NCBI GenBank assembly: GCA_003645735.1
Contig: QNBQ01000002.1
Span: forward strand, 1 to 16,962
Direction: 5' to 3'
Length of the DNA stretch: 16,962 nucleotides
From: Candidatus Poribacteria bacterium
GTDB lineage: Bacteria; Poribacteria; WGA-4E; B28-G17
A model generated the notes under the pieces. It saw nothing but the letters and a program-made list of their open reading frames with translations. It ran no database searches and was not told the DNA's origin. Numbering within the stretch: position 1 is the stretch's first letter; every line of letters starts with the position of its first letter. Positions 1-8,900 of this stretch are shown in pieces. A program made the translations under genes and the position numbers.

Positions 1-1
1 C

Positions 2-316
2 TATTACCCGGTCTTCCAGGCGACCGTCGAGAGGCCGTTTCTGGAGTTCTTCGCGGACAGGCCGGAGGAGTTTGAGCGGGCCGCCTCTAAACTGGGGGCG
101 GAGAGGATAGACCTGGGCGATCTGGCGTTTAGGATCCCCGTCCTGCCCAGGGTTCAGTCCGTCTTCATCCTCTACAGGGGGGATGAGGAGCTGCCGCCCT
201 CGGCGAAAGTCCTGTTCGACTCGTCCGTCCGGGACTACCTGACGGTGGAGCTCGTCAGGATAGTCTCCGAGGAGGCGGTGATGAGGTTGATAGAGCTGGC
301 GAAGGAGGGAGGGTGA
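2..316 (+). CDS. DUF3786 family protein, C-terminal part (cut by window edge)
   Basis: An open frame enters from the left edge and runs 104 codons to a TGA at 314-316. The readable part contains the DUF3786 signature as I know it: a 'LGDLAFRIPVLPRV' stretch, then 'FILYRGDEELPPSAKVLFD' and 'YLTVE'. DUF3786 proteins are small, uncharacterised, probably soluble proteins of anaerobes, often found near corrinoid or Wood-Ljungdahl genes. No catalytic function is known to me. The next gene, a RACo-type corrinoid activator, starts within or just after this stop, so the two are very likely cotranscribed and translationally coupled. The N-terminus and the promoter lie outside the window. The family call rests on recalled consensus, not on a search. 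Confidence 0.72.
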   Translation, partial: YYPVFQATVERPFLEFFADRPEEFERAASKLGAERIDLGDLAFRIPVLPRVQSVFILYRGDEELPPSAKVLFDSSVRDYLTVELVRIVSEEAVMRLIELAKEGG

Positions 317-2169
317 AGGGGATGTATAAGGTGACCTTCCTGCCCGACGGCAGGCAAAGCGTCGTCGAGGAGGGCGAGTCGCTGCTGGACGCCGTCAAAA
401 AGGCGGGCATCTACATCCACAGCCTGTGCGGGGGAGAGGGCACCTGCGGAAGGTGTAAGGTCATCGTCAAAAAGGGGAAGTATAGGTCGAAACCCTCCCC
501 GCACATAAGCGAGGAGGAGGCGAAAAAGGGATACGTCCTCGCCTGTCAGACCTATCCGGAAGGCGATCTGGAGGTCGAGATACCGCTTGAGTCGAGGATA
601 GAGGGCGTCTACGCGGTCGAGGACGTCGCGTTGAAATCGGAGCTGAAGGTCAAACCCGAGGTCTGCAACCCACTCTCCAAAAAGCTCTTCCTTAAGCTCC
701 CCGCCCCCACCCTCCAGGACAACATCTCGGACGCCGACAGGCTCCTGAGGCAGCTGAGGGGGATGGGCTACGGCGAGGTGAAGCTTGAGCTGGGGGTCGT
801 CAGGAAGCTCGGAGCCGTTCTGAGGGAGTCGGAGTTCGAGGTCACGGCGACGCTGGCGTGGGACGGGGACGGCTACAGGGCCGTGGAGGTCGAAGGGGGA
901 AGGGATGAGAGGAACTTCGGGGTGGCGGTGGACGTTGGGACGACGACGATCGTCGCCCAGCTGGTGGATCTGGCCAAGTGTGAAGCCCTGGGGACGAAGG
1001 CGACCTACAACAAACAGGCCAGATACGGCGAGGACGTCATAACGAGGATAATACACGCCGAGAAGGGCGGCCTGGAGGAGCTGCACGACAGCGTGGTAAA
1101 CGACATCAACGAGCTTATAGGGGCGCTGTGTGCCGAGGCGGGGATAGGGAGGGAGGAGATCACCGCCGTCGTCTGCGCCGGCAACACCACGATGACCCAC
1201 CTCCTCCTGGGCGTCAACCCCGCCTTCATCAGAAAGGAGCCGTATATCCCGACCTTCTCCTTCCCGCCGCCGATAAAAGCGAGGGAGATAGGGGTGGAGG
1301 TGAACCCGAACGGGATGCTCTACTGCCTGCCGTCGGTTGCAAGCTTCGTGGGAGGTGACATAACGGCGGGCGTTTTGGCTACGGGGATGGCCAGGGACGA
1401 GAGGCTGTCGATGCTGATAGACATGGGGACGAACGGGGAGATCGTCTTCGGCAACTCCGAGTTCCTGGTCTGCTGCTCGTGCTCCGCCGGGCCGGCCTTC
1501 GAGGGCGGCGGGATAGAGTTCGGGATGAGGGCGAGCAGAGGGGCGATACAGAGGGTCGAGGTGACGCCCGACCTGGAGGTGAGGCTCTCCACGGTGGGAA
1601 ACGCCAGGCCGAGGGGGATATGCGGGTCGGGGATGATAGACTGCCTGGCCGAGTTCCTCGAAAACGGGATAATAAACAAGGCCGGGAAGTTCAACGCGGA
1701 GCTGCGCTCCAAAACCAGGAGGCTGAGGGAAGGAGGGGAGGGCCTGGAGTTCGTGTTGGCCTGGGCGGATGAGAGCGGGCTGGACAGGGATATAGTCCTG
1801 ACCCAGGCCGACATCGACAACCTCATAAGATCGAAGGCGGCCGTTTACGCCGGGGCTAAAGTTCTGCTCGACAAGATCGGGTTTGATTTCGAAAGCATCG
1901 AGAGGTTCTACGTGGCCGGCGGGTTCGGGAGCTACCTCGACATAGGTAAGGCGATCGCGATAGGGCTGTTGCCCGACCTGCCCCAGGAGAGGTTCGAATA
2001 CATAGGTAACAGCTCGCTGGCCGGGGCGAGGCTCTGCTTGCTGTCGGAGGAGGCGTTCAAGGAGGCGCTGGAGATAGCTTCCAAGATGACATACATAGAG
2101 CTGAGCGTCGACACCGCCTTCTACGATCAGTTCGTGGCCGAGCTTTTCCTCCCCCACACCGATCAATAG
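313..2169 (+). CDS. RACo-type reductive activator of corrinoid proteins (2Fe-2S ferredoxin + ASKHA ATPase domain)
   Basis: This 618-residue protein has the length and order of RACo/AcsV-type activators, which use ATP and a 2Fe-2S cluster to re-reduce inactive Co(II) corrinoid proteins in the cytoplasm. Residues 5-95 are a plant-type ferredoxin domain with ligands C39, C45, C48 and C78. A linker follows, and from about residue 200 an ASKHA-fold domain with the phosphate loop 'DVGTTT' (207-212), then 'AGNTTMTHLLLG', 'DMGTNGEIV', 'GICGSGMIDC' and 'VAGGFGSYLDIGKA'. The reported start is GTG at 313, overlapping the upstream stop as GTGA. ATG at 322 gives a protein three residues shorter and is equally plausible, because the GGAGGGAGG at 304-312 and GAAGGGG at 315-321 could serve either. 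Its partner corrinoid protein is not in the window. A role in the Wood-Ljungdahl corrinoid protein or a methyltransferase system is inferred. Confidence 0.85.
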   Translation: MKGMYKVTFLPDGRQSVVEEGESLLDAVKKAGIYIHSLCGGEGTCGRCKVIVKKGKYRSKPSPHISEEEAKKGYVLACQTYPEGDLEVEIPLESRIEGVYAVEDVALKSELKVKPEVCNPLSKKLFLKLPAPTLQDNISDADRLLRQLRGMGYGEVKLELGVVRKLGAVLRESEFEVTATLAWDGDGYRAVEVEGGRDERNFGVAVDVGTTTIVAQLVDLAKCEALGTKATYNKQARYGEDVITRIIHAEKGGLEELHDSVVNDINELIGALCAEAGIGREEITAVVCAGNTTMTHLLLGVNPAFIRKEPYIPTFSFPPPIKAREIGVEVNPNGMLYCLPSVASFVGGDITAGVLATGMARDERLSMLIDMGTNGEIVFGNSEFLVCCSCSAGPAFEGGGIEFGMRASRGAIQRVEVTPDLEVRLSTVGNARPRGICGSGMIDCLAEFLENGIINKAGKFNAELRSKTRRLREGGEGLEFVLAWADESGLDRDIVLTQADIDNLIRSKAAVYAGAKVLLDKIGFDFESIERFYVAGGFGSYLDIGKAIAIGLLPDLPQERFEYIGNSSLAGARLCLLSEEAFKEALEIASKMTYIELSVDTAFYDQFVAELFLPHTDQ

Positions 2170-2174
2170 CCGCC

Positions 2175-2768
2175 ATGAGGGACGATGTATCGGGCATAGT
2201 GCTCGCCGGGGGGAACTCGTCGAGGTTCAAAACGGATAAGGCGCTTCTGAAGTGGGACGGGGAGCCGCTGCTGCTCAGACAGGTGAGGCTGCTCAAATCG
2301 CTCCTCGAAGAGGTGATCGTCGCGGGCGGGAAGCGCCGCCGGGTTGACGGAGCGATCGCCGTCGAGGATCTGATCAAAGGGAAGGGGCCGCTGGGGGGCA
2401 TTCACGCCGGCCTCAAAGCCTCCTCCAACGATTACAACCTCATAATCCCCTGCGACCTGCCCTTCCTGCGCGGAGAGGTCCTATCGATGCTCCTCGACGA
2501 GATAGACGGCCGGTCGTGGGTCATCCTCCCCGTGGTCAGGGGATACGTCGAGCCGCTCGTGGGGGTTTATCACAGGGGATGCCTCCCGCACATAGAGGAG
2601 CTGCTGAAAAGCGATAGGCTGAAGGTGACGGAGCTCCTGAGCCTCGTCCCGTTCAAGCTGATACCCGAGGAGAGGGTTTTGAAGGTCGACCCCGACCTCA
2701 GGTCGTTCTTCAACCTCAACACGCCCCGGGATTACAGAAGGGCGTTGGCGATGAAGGGGGCGGGATGA
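2175..2768 (+). CDS. mobA: Molybdenum cofactor guanylyltransferase MobA
   Basis: This 197-residue protein transfers GMP from GTP to molybdopterin to make the guanine dinucleotide cofactor that formate dehydrogenase needs. The N-terminal nucleotide-binding signature is clear: 'LAGGNSSR' (10-17) followed by D21-K22. The usual glycine of the R-x-G stretch is lysine here (K19). 'GPLGG' (71-75) and the metal-binding 'PCDLP' (92-96) follow, as in the MobA/GT-A fold. Length is normal for the family. The start is ATG 2175, five bases after the upstream stop, with no strong ribosome-binding site, so translation probably depends on coupling. The stop overlaps the fdhD start by 4 bp (ATGA). Placement between the activator and fdhD, upstream of fdhA, fits a dedicated cofactor-maturation gene. 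The metal could be molybdenum or tungsten. Confidence 0.92.
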   Translation: MRDDVSGIVLAGGNSSRFKTDKALLKWDGEPLLLRQVRLLKSLLEEVIVAGGKRRRVDGAIAVEDLIKGKGPLGGIHAGLKASSNDYNLIIPCDLPFLRGEVLSMLLDEIDGRSWVILPVVRGYVEPLVGVYHRGCLPHIEELLKSDRLKVTELLSLVPFKLIPEERVLKVDPDLRSFFNLNTPRDYRRALAMKGAG

Positions 2769-3526
2769 AGAAGCTGAAGATACTCAGGTGGCGGAGAGGG
2801 GAGGTTCAGGCGGTCGAGGATCTGGTGGCGGAGGAGGGGCTGTTGCGGGTCGATATAGGCGGGACGGTCAGCTTTGATGCCTTGATCACGCCCGAAAAGA
2901 TACGGCCCTTCGTCTACGGCCACCTGCTGACTGAGGGGTTGATAGAATCGGTCGACGACGTGCTGGATTACTTCGAATACGTCAAGGGCGGCATCGTCCA
3001 CGTCAAGGTGAGGCTGAGGCGTCAGCCCCCTCAGCCCTTCCACAGGAGCTACAACGTCGTGTGGACGGAGTGCGGGCATGTGAGGTTATTGGACGAGGAG
3101 CTGAGGCCGCCCAAAGGGGTGAGGGTCTCGGCGAGGGGGATCATCGACATACCGAGGCTGATAAGGGACGAGGTGGGGGAGTTTAGGCTGACCGGCGCGT
3201 ATCACTACGCCTTCCTGTTCGATCCGGATCTCAACCTCAGGGCGAAGGCGAAGGACATAGGGAGGCATAACGCGGTCGACAAGGCCATAGGCGAGGAGCT
3301 GTTGAGGGGCGCTCCCCTGAGCGAGCGGATCTTATACACCACCGGCAGGGTGACGGTCGATATAGTTTTGAAATGCCTGCGCAGCGGCGTGCCGCTGCTG
3401 ATCTCCCGATCGGCCCCCCTCTCGGGGGCGGTGGAGCTGGCCTCCAGATACGGCCTCGGCCTCATAGGCTTTCTGAGGGGGGAGAGGTTCAACATATACA
3501 GCGGCGAGGAGATGATAACCCCCTGA
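2765..3526 (+). CDS. fdhD: Formate dehydrogenase accessory sulfurtransferase FdhD
   Basis: FdhD passes sulfur from a cysteine desulfurase to the bis-MGD cofactor before insertion into formate dehydrogenase. The 253-residue product shows the conserved C-terminal core: 'KDIGRHNAVDKAIG', 'TGRVTVDIVLKCL', 'LLISRSAPLSGAVELA', then 'GFLRGERFNIYSG'. In the loop that normally carries a C-G-x-C pair, this protein has 'TECGHV' with only C103. The second cysteine position is valine, so the sulfur relay would rest on one cysteine (C103 aligns with the residue described as essential in E. coli FdhD). ATG 2765 overlaps the mobA stop by 4 bp, and 12 bp separate its stop from the nuoE start. The role is directly linked to fdhA farther down the same strand. 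Confidence 0.93.
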   Translation: MKKLKILRWRRGEVQAVEDLVAEEGLLRVDIGGTVSFDALITPEKIRPFVYGHLLTEGLIESVDDVLDYFEYVKGGIVHVKVRLRRQPPQPFHRSYNVVWTECGHVRLLDEELRPPKGVRVSARGIIDIPRLIRDEVGEFRLTGAYHYAFLFDPDLNLRAKAKDIGRHNAVDKAIGEELLRGAPLSERILYTTGRVTVDIVLKCLRSGVPLLISRSAPLSGAVELASRYGLGLIGFLRGERFNIYSGEEMITP

Positions 3527-3538
3527 GGGAGGTGGAGG
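3527..3538 (+). promoter_or_regulatory. Strong ribosome-binding site before the NuoE-like gene
   Basis: The whole gap between the fdhD stop and the next ATG (3539) is purine-rich, with GGGAGG at 3528-3533 followed by GGAGG. This is among the strongest Shine-Dalgarno sequences in the operon and fixes ATG 3539 as the start. Confidence 0.7.
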
Positions 3539-3991
3539 ATGGATCTGAGCAAGGTCGATGAGATAATCGACAGGCATGAGGGGGAGAGGGGGTCGTTGAT
3601 ACCGATCCTGCAGGACATCCAGGACGTCTTCGGCTACCTCCCAAAGGAGGCCTTGGAGCGGGTGAGCCGAAGGCTCAAGATACCGATGAGCAGGGTGTTC
3701 GGGGTCGTGACCTTCTACTCCCAGTTTTACCTCCAGCCCAGGGGCAGGCACACGATAAAGCTGTGCATGGGGACGGCCTGCCACGTGAGAGGGGCGCCCA
3801 GGGTGCTCCAGAGGATCAAGGAGGTTCTGGGGATCGATGAGGGCGAGACGACCCCCGATCTGAAGTTCACGCTGGAGATCGTCCGATGTCTGGGCACCTG
3901 TTTCCTGGCGCCCGTCATGATGATCGACAACAACTACTACGGCAAGCTCACCCCCCAGAGGGTCGAGAGGATATTGAAGGAATACGGTTGA
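3539..3991 (+). CDS. nuoE: NuoE-like 2Fe-2S subunit (24-kDa type, thioredoxin fold) of NAD-linked formate dehydrogenase
   Basis: A 150-residue electron-transfer subunit of the NuoE/HydC/HndA family. Residues 1-65 form the helical N-terminal part, including 'GYLPKEALERVSRRL' and 'VFGVVTFYSQFYLQP'. The thioredoxin-like domain carries the 2Fe-2S ligands C76, C81, C117 and C121 in the usual C-x4-C ... C-x3-C pattern. Length is typical of the short bacterial form. It sits after fdhD and before the sensor kinase and the NuoF-like fusion, so it most likely forms part of a soluble complex with the NuoF-GltD protein and FdhA. It would hand electrons to or from the NuoF flavin region. Homologous subunits occur in NAD-linked and bifurcating FeFe-hydrogenases, but the only catalytic subunit here is formate dehydrogenase. 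The symbol reflects family, not membership in complex I. Confidence 0.9.
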   Translation: MDLSKVDEIIDRHEGERGSLIPILQDIQDVFGYLPKEALERVSRRLKIPMSRVFGVVTFYSQFYLQPRGRHTIKLCMGTACHVRGAPRVLQRIKEVLGIDEGETTPDLKFTLEIVRCLGTCFLAPVMMIDNNYYGKLTPQRVERILKEYG

Positions 3992-4007
3992 TCGACGGGG
4001 AGGCGAT

Positions 4008-5933
4008 GTGAGGCCTTTGACCTTCCGAAGAAAGGTTTTCCTCTACTTCTCCTCGGCCGTGCTGCTTATAGGGGCCTTCATGGCGCTTTTGGGAACCCGG
4101 ATGATCTCCAGCACGGTGAGGAGGGAGGCCCAGGACAGGGTGACGATGGATCTCCGATCCGCCCGTCACGTCTACAACAGCCGGATCGAGACCATGCGCC
4201 TCTCCCTAGAGCTGCTGGGCGAGTCGATCGATCTGAACCGGATCGATCGGCTGGCGGAGAGGTTGGAACGGAAGATGGAGGAGCTGGGGCTCGATTTCCT
4301 CTCCGTCTGTGATCGGAACGGCAGGGTGATCTTCCGAGCGCGTCCTCCCCATCTGACCGGCGACGACCGGAGCTCAAACCCCCTGATCAGGAGGGCCCTG
4401 AACGGCGAGCTGGCCGGGGGAACGGTTATCCTGCCCAGGGAGGTTCTCCAAAGGGAGGGGGAGGGGCTGGCCGAGCGGGCTTATATCGAGTTCATACCCA
4501 CGCCCAAGGCCAAGCCCAGGCCCGAAAAGGCCGAGACGTCCGGCATGTGCCTCATGGCCGCCGCCCCGATCAGATCGCCCGAGGGCAGAGTGACGGGGGC
4601 TATCTACGGAGGGATCCTGCTGAACAGGAACTTCAAGCTGGTGGACGAGATCAGGGACATCATCTTCAAGGAGAGGTGGTATAAGGGAAAGGAGCTGGGG
4701 ACGGTGACCATCTTCCAGTGGGACGTGCGCATAGCGACGAACGTGCTCAGGGGGGACGGGGAGAGGGCCATAGGGACGAGGGTATCGGAGGAGGTATACA
4801 ACTGCGTGCTGCTCCACAGAAAGCCCTGGCTCGAGAGGGCGTTCGTCGTCCACGACTGGTATATCTCAGCCTATGAGCCGATATTCGACCCCCGGGGAAA
4901 GGTCATAGGGATCCTCTACGTCGGCATCCTGGAGCAGAAGTATAACGACATACGCAACAGGATCCTCCTGAACTTCTTCCCCCCGTTGGGGGCGGGGATA
5001 TTGATCGTATTGGCCTTCTCCTATCTGCTTTCACACGACCTCTCCCTGCCCATGAGGAAGCTCGTGCTGGGGACGGAGAGAATCGCCTCGGGCGATTTGG
5101 ATTACCGCATAGAGGAGAGGGCCGGTTTCGCCGAGATGAAACAGCTCATGGATCACTTCAATCAGATGGCCCAGGCCCTGAAGGAGAGGGAGGAACAGCT
5201 GGAGCGGACGAACGAGGAGCTCAGAAGCGTCAACAGGAACTACATGGAGATGCTCGGGTTCGTCAGCCATGAGATCAAAAACGCCCTGGGCAACATGCTC
5301 ATGAGCGCGTATAACCTGAAGGAGGGATATGCGGGCGAGCTGAACGAGGTTCAGGGGAGGATGGTGGACATCATCCTCAGAAACGGCGAGCGTCTCAAGG
5401 ACATGATCAAAAACTACCTCGACCTCAGCCGGATAGAGAAGGGGGAGCTTGAGGCGCATAAGAGGGAGGTCGAGTTCAATGAGGAGGTGCTGAGGCCCGT
5501 GGTGGAGGAGCTTAAGGGCCAGATGGAATCGAAGGGGATGAGGCTGACGGTTCAAACCCCGGAGCCTTTCAAGTTGATCGCCGATCCCGATATGTTGAGG
5601 ACGATCATGGACAACCTCATCTCAAACGCCATCAAATACGGCAGGGAGGGGGGCGAGATAAAGGTGATAGGCGCGGAGGAGGACGGGCGTTGGAGGATAA
5701 GCGTTTGGAACGAGGGGGAGGGGATACCGCCCGATCAGCTGCCCCGGCTCTTCAATAAGTTCACAAGGCTGGACACGGGAGGGTCGAGGAGGAAGAGCGG
5801 ATCGGGCCTGGGGCTGTTCATAACAAGGGAGATGGTCGAAAAACAGGGCGGGAAAATTTGGGCCGAGTCGGAATACGGCAAATGGGCGATGTTCACCTTC
5901 ACCCTGCCGAAGGAGGGGAGAGATGAGGCTTGA
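4008..5933 (+). CDS. Membrane sensor histidine kinase (Cache sensor, HAMP, HisKA, HATPase)
   Basis: A 641-residue inner-membrane kinase. TM1 is about residues 10-30 and TM2 about 322-342, enclosing a roughly 290-residue extracytoplasmic region. The end of that region, with 'GTVTIFQWDVRIATNV' and 'DWYISAYEPIFD', resembles the Cache_3-Cache_2 type of small-ligand sensor. A HAMP domain (about 343-395) and short coiled coil lead to the HisKA helix with phospho-acceptor H421 in 'SHEIKNALGNM', where the common proline after the asparagine is alanine. The ATPase domain shows the N-box 'DNLISNAIKYG' (535-545), G1 'NEGEGI' (568-573) and G2 'GSGLGLF' (598-604). The start is GTG 4008: an ATG at 4006 runs straight into a stop, and GGGGAGG lies at 3997-4003. 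The gene lies between nuoE and nuoF and overlaps the latter by 11 bp. No response regulator is in the window. Ligand and output are unknown. Confidence 0.92.
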   Translation: MRPLTFRRKVFLYFSSAVLLIGAFMALLGTRMISSTVRREAQDRVTMDLRSARHVYNSRIETMRLSLELLGESIDLNRIDRLAERLERKMEELGLDFLSVCDRNGRVIFRARPPHLTGDDRSSNPLIRRALNGELAGGTVILPREVLQREGEGLAERAYIEFIPTPKAKPRPEKAETSGMCLMAAAPIRSPEGRVTGAIYGGILLNRNFKLVDEIRDIIFKERWYKGKELGTVTIFQWDVRIATNVLRGDGERAIGTRVSEEVYNCVLLHRKPWLERAFVVHDWYISAYEPIFDPRGKVIGILYVGILEQKYNDIRNRILLNFFPPLGAGILIVLAFSYLLSHDLSLPMRKLVLGTERIASGDLDYRIEERAGFAEMKQLMDHFNQMAQALKEREEQLERTNEELRSVNRNYMEMLGFVSHEIKNALGNMLMSAYNLKEGYAGELNEVQGRMVDIILRNGERLKDMIKNYLDLSRIEKGELEAHKREVEFNEEVLRPVVEELKGQMESKGMRLTVQTPEPFKLIADPDMLRTIMDNLISNAIKYGREGGEIKVIGAEEDGRWRISVWNEGEGIPPDQLPRLFNKFTRLDTGGSRRKSGSGLGLFITREMVEKQGGKIWAESEYGKWAMFTFTLPKEGRDEA

Positions 5934-8900
5934 GAGGATAGAGGATCTGGAGGCCTATCGGCAGGAGATACTCAAAAGCATCGATCCGAACAAGGTGAGG
6001 GTGAGGATCTGTATGACCGGCTGCCGAGCCTACGGCGCCGGCGAGATAATGGAGGCGTTCAAGGCGGAGGTGAGGGATAAAGGGCTGGAGGAGAAGGTCG
6101 AGATAATACCGACGGGCTGCCACGGGTTTTGCGCCAGGGCGCCGGTCGTCGTCATCGACCCATACGACATCTTCTACCAACAGCTCAAGCCGGAGGACGT
6201 GCCGGAGATCGTATCGAAGACGTTGATGAAGGGGGAGGTGGTCGAACGGCTGCTCTTCAGAGATCCCAGGGACGGGAAGGTATACGTCAAAACCAGTGAG
6301 GTGCCGTTTTACAGGGAGCAGATGAAGCTCGTGTTGAGGAACTGCGGGGTGATCGACCCGACCGACATCCGCCAATACATCGCCAGGGGCGGGTATTCGG
6401 CGCTCGCAAAAGTCCTGACGAGCATGACGCCCGAGCAGGTGATCGAGGAGGTCAAGGCCTCCGGATTGAGGGGAAGGGGAGGAGCGGGCTTCCCGACGGG
6501 CAGGAAATGGGAGCTTACGAGGATGGCCGAGGGCGAGCCGAAATACATCATCTGCAACGCCGACGAGGGCGACCCCGGGGCGTTCATGGACAGGGCGGTT
6601 CTGGAGGGCGACCCGCACAGCGTCATAGAGGGGATGCTGATAGGCGCGTATGCCATAGGCGCCGAGGAGGGATACATCTACGTCAGGGCCGAATACCCGA
6701 TAGCCGTCGAACACCTTCAGATAGCCATCAAACAAGCCGAGGAGCTGGGGCTTCTGGGGGAGAACATCCTGGGGACGGGCTTCTCGTTCAGGATCAAGAT
6801 CAAGAAGGGGGCGGGCGCCTTCGTCTGCGGCGAGGAGACGGCCCTCATAGCCTCGATAGAGGGCAGGAGGGGGATGCCCAGGCCGAGGCCGCCCTTCCCG
6901 GCCCAATCCGGCCTTTGGGGGAAGCCCACCTGCATAAACAACGTCGAGACGTGGGCCAACATACCGATCATCATCGAGAAGGGCGCCGCCGAATACTCGA
7001 AGATAGGGACGGAGAGGAGCAAGGGGACGAAGATCTTCGCGCTGGCCGGCAAGGTCAACAACACCGGGCTTGTGGAGGTGCCGATAGGAACGCCGCTGAG
7101 GAAGGTGATCTTCGACATAGGCGGAGGCGTGCCGAAGGGGAGGAAGTTCAAGGCCGTCCAGATAGGAGGGCCATCCGGGGGATGTATCCCCGAGGAATAC
7201 CTCGACCTGCCGATAGATTACGAGTCGTTGACCCAGGCCGGCGCGATAATGGGATCGGGCGGGATGATCGTGCTGGACGACAGCACCTGTATGGTGGACG
7301 TGGCCAGGTATTTCATGGACTTCATCCAGAGCGAATCGTGCGGCAAATGCGTGCCGTGTAGGATAGGGACCAGGAGGATGCTGGAGATCCTGGAGAGGAT
7401 AACGAAGGGGGAGGGCGAGGAAGGTGATATAGAGCTGCTGGAGGAGCTCGCGACTGTGGTCAAAGACACCTCGCTGTGCGGGCTGGGCCAAACGGCCCCC
7501 AACCCGGTGCTCTCGACCATCAGGTATTTCAGGGACGAGTATGAGGCGCACATAAAGGAGAAGCTCTGCTATGCATGCTCATGTGAGGCCCTTTTTGACT
7601 CACCCTGTCAACACGCATGTCCGGCCAAGATAGACATCCCAGGCTACATAAGCGCCATAGCCGATGGGAACTTCAAGGAAGCCGTCCTAATAATGCTCGA
7701 AAGGATACCGCTCCCCGGGGTCTGCGGCAGGGTATGCCATCATCCCTGTGAGTCGAGGTGTAGGAGAGGAGAGGTAGATGAGCCGGTTGCGATAAAGGCT
7801 CTAAAACGCTTCGCCGCTGACCTAGCCTTTGAGGAGGCCAAAGAGGAGCTCTTGAGGAGGGCGAGGAAGGTCAAAAGAAAGGGGAAAAGGGTAGCCGTTG
7901 TAGGCTCGGGTCCCGCGGGGCTCACTGCAGCTTATCACCTCGCGAGGAAGGGATATGATGTGACGATCTTCGAGGCTGCCCCGGTTCCCGGTGGGATGCT
8001 CGCGTTTGGGATCCCTGAGTACAGGTTACCCAAGGACGTCTTAAAGAGGGAGATCTCCCTCATAGAGGCGCTCGGGGTGGAGATAAGAACGAACTGCTAT
8101 GTGGACAACCTCGATGAGCTTAAGAGGAAAGGGTATGAAGCGATCTTCATCGGAGTAGGAGCCCAGGGAAGCAGGAGACTTGGCATCCCCGGTGAGGAGC
8201 TTGAGGGCGTGACACCCGGCCTCGATTTCCTGAAGAAGCTTAACCTTGACGGCGGGATGAAGCTTGACGGGAAGGTCGTCGTGATAGGAGGGGGGAACGT
8301 CGCCGTGGACGCTGCAAGATCGGCTCTGAGGCTCGGCGCCTCTGAGGTCTCAATAGTCTACAGACGCTCGAAGGAAGAGATGCCTGCCATCGAAAGCGAA
8401 GTAGAGGAAGCCGAAAGGGAAGGTGTCAAGATCGTTTACCTTGCGTCTCCAAAGAGGATAGTAGGGGACGGCAAGGTGAAAGCTGTGGAATGCTTAAGGA
8501 TGAGGCTTGGAAGCTACGATGAGAGCGGGAGGAGAAGGCCTATCCCTATAGAGGGCTCGGAGTTCCTGATCGAAGCAGACCACGTTATAGTGGCAATAGG
8601 CCAGCGCGTCATCCTGCCGTTTATGGAGGAGCTGAAGGTGGACAAGCTAACCCTCGAAACCCAGATACCGGGGGTGTTCGCTGGAGGAGATGTGGTAACC
8701 GGACCGGCGACGGTCATAGAAGCGATGGCTTCAGGGATAAGAGCAGCGGAATCAATAGACAGATACCTGAGGGGCGTTGACCTCAGGGAAGGCAGGTTTA
8801 AGATCAGGAAGAAGTTCATACCCCCTGAGGAGCTCGAGATGGAGGTCAGGCCGCTCGAAAGGGGAAGGCATATAGTCCCGGTCGTCCCGCCTGAAAAGAG

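Noticed and set aside
235..2166. 643-codon open frame on the minus strand opposite the RACo gene
   Set aside because: The product is rich in proline, arginine and leucine without family motifs. The plus strand carries all conserved ferredoxin and ASKHA residues. Long antisense frames are expected in GC-rich genes.
5899..7551. 550-codon minus-strand frame opposite the NuoF region
   Set aside because: Same codon-bias shadow. It ends where the GC content falls at about 7550, which supports a compositional origin rather than a gene.
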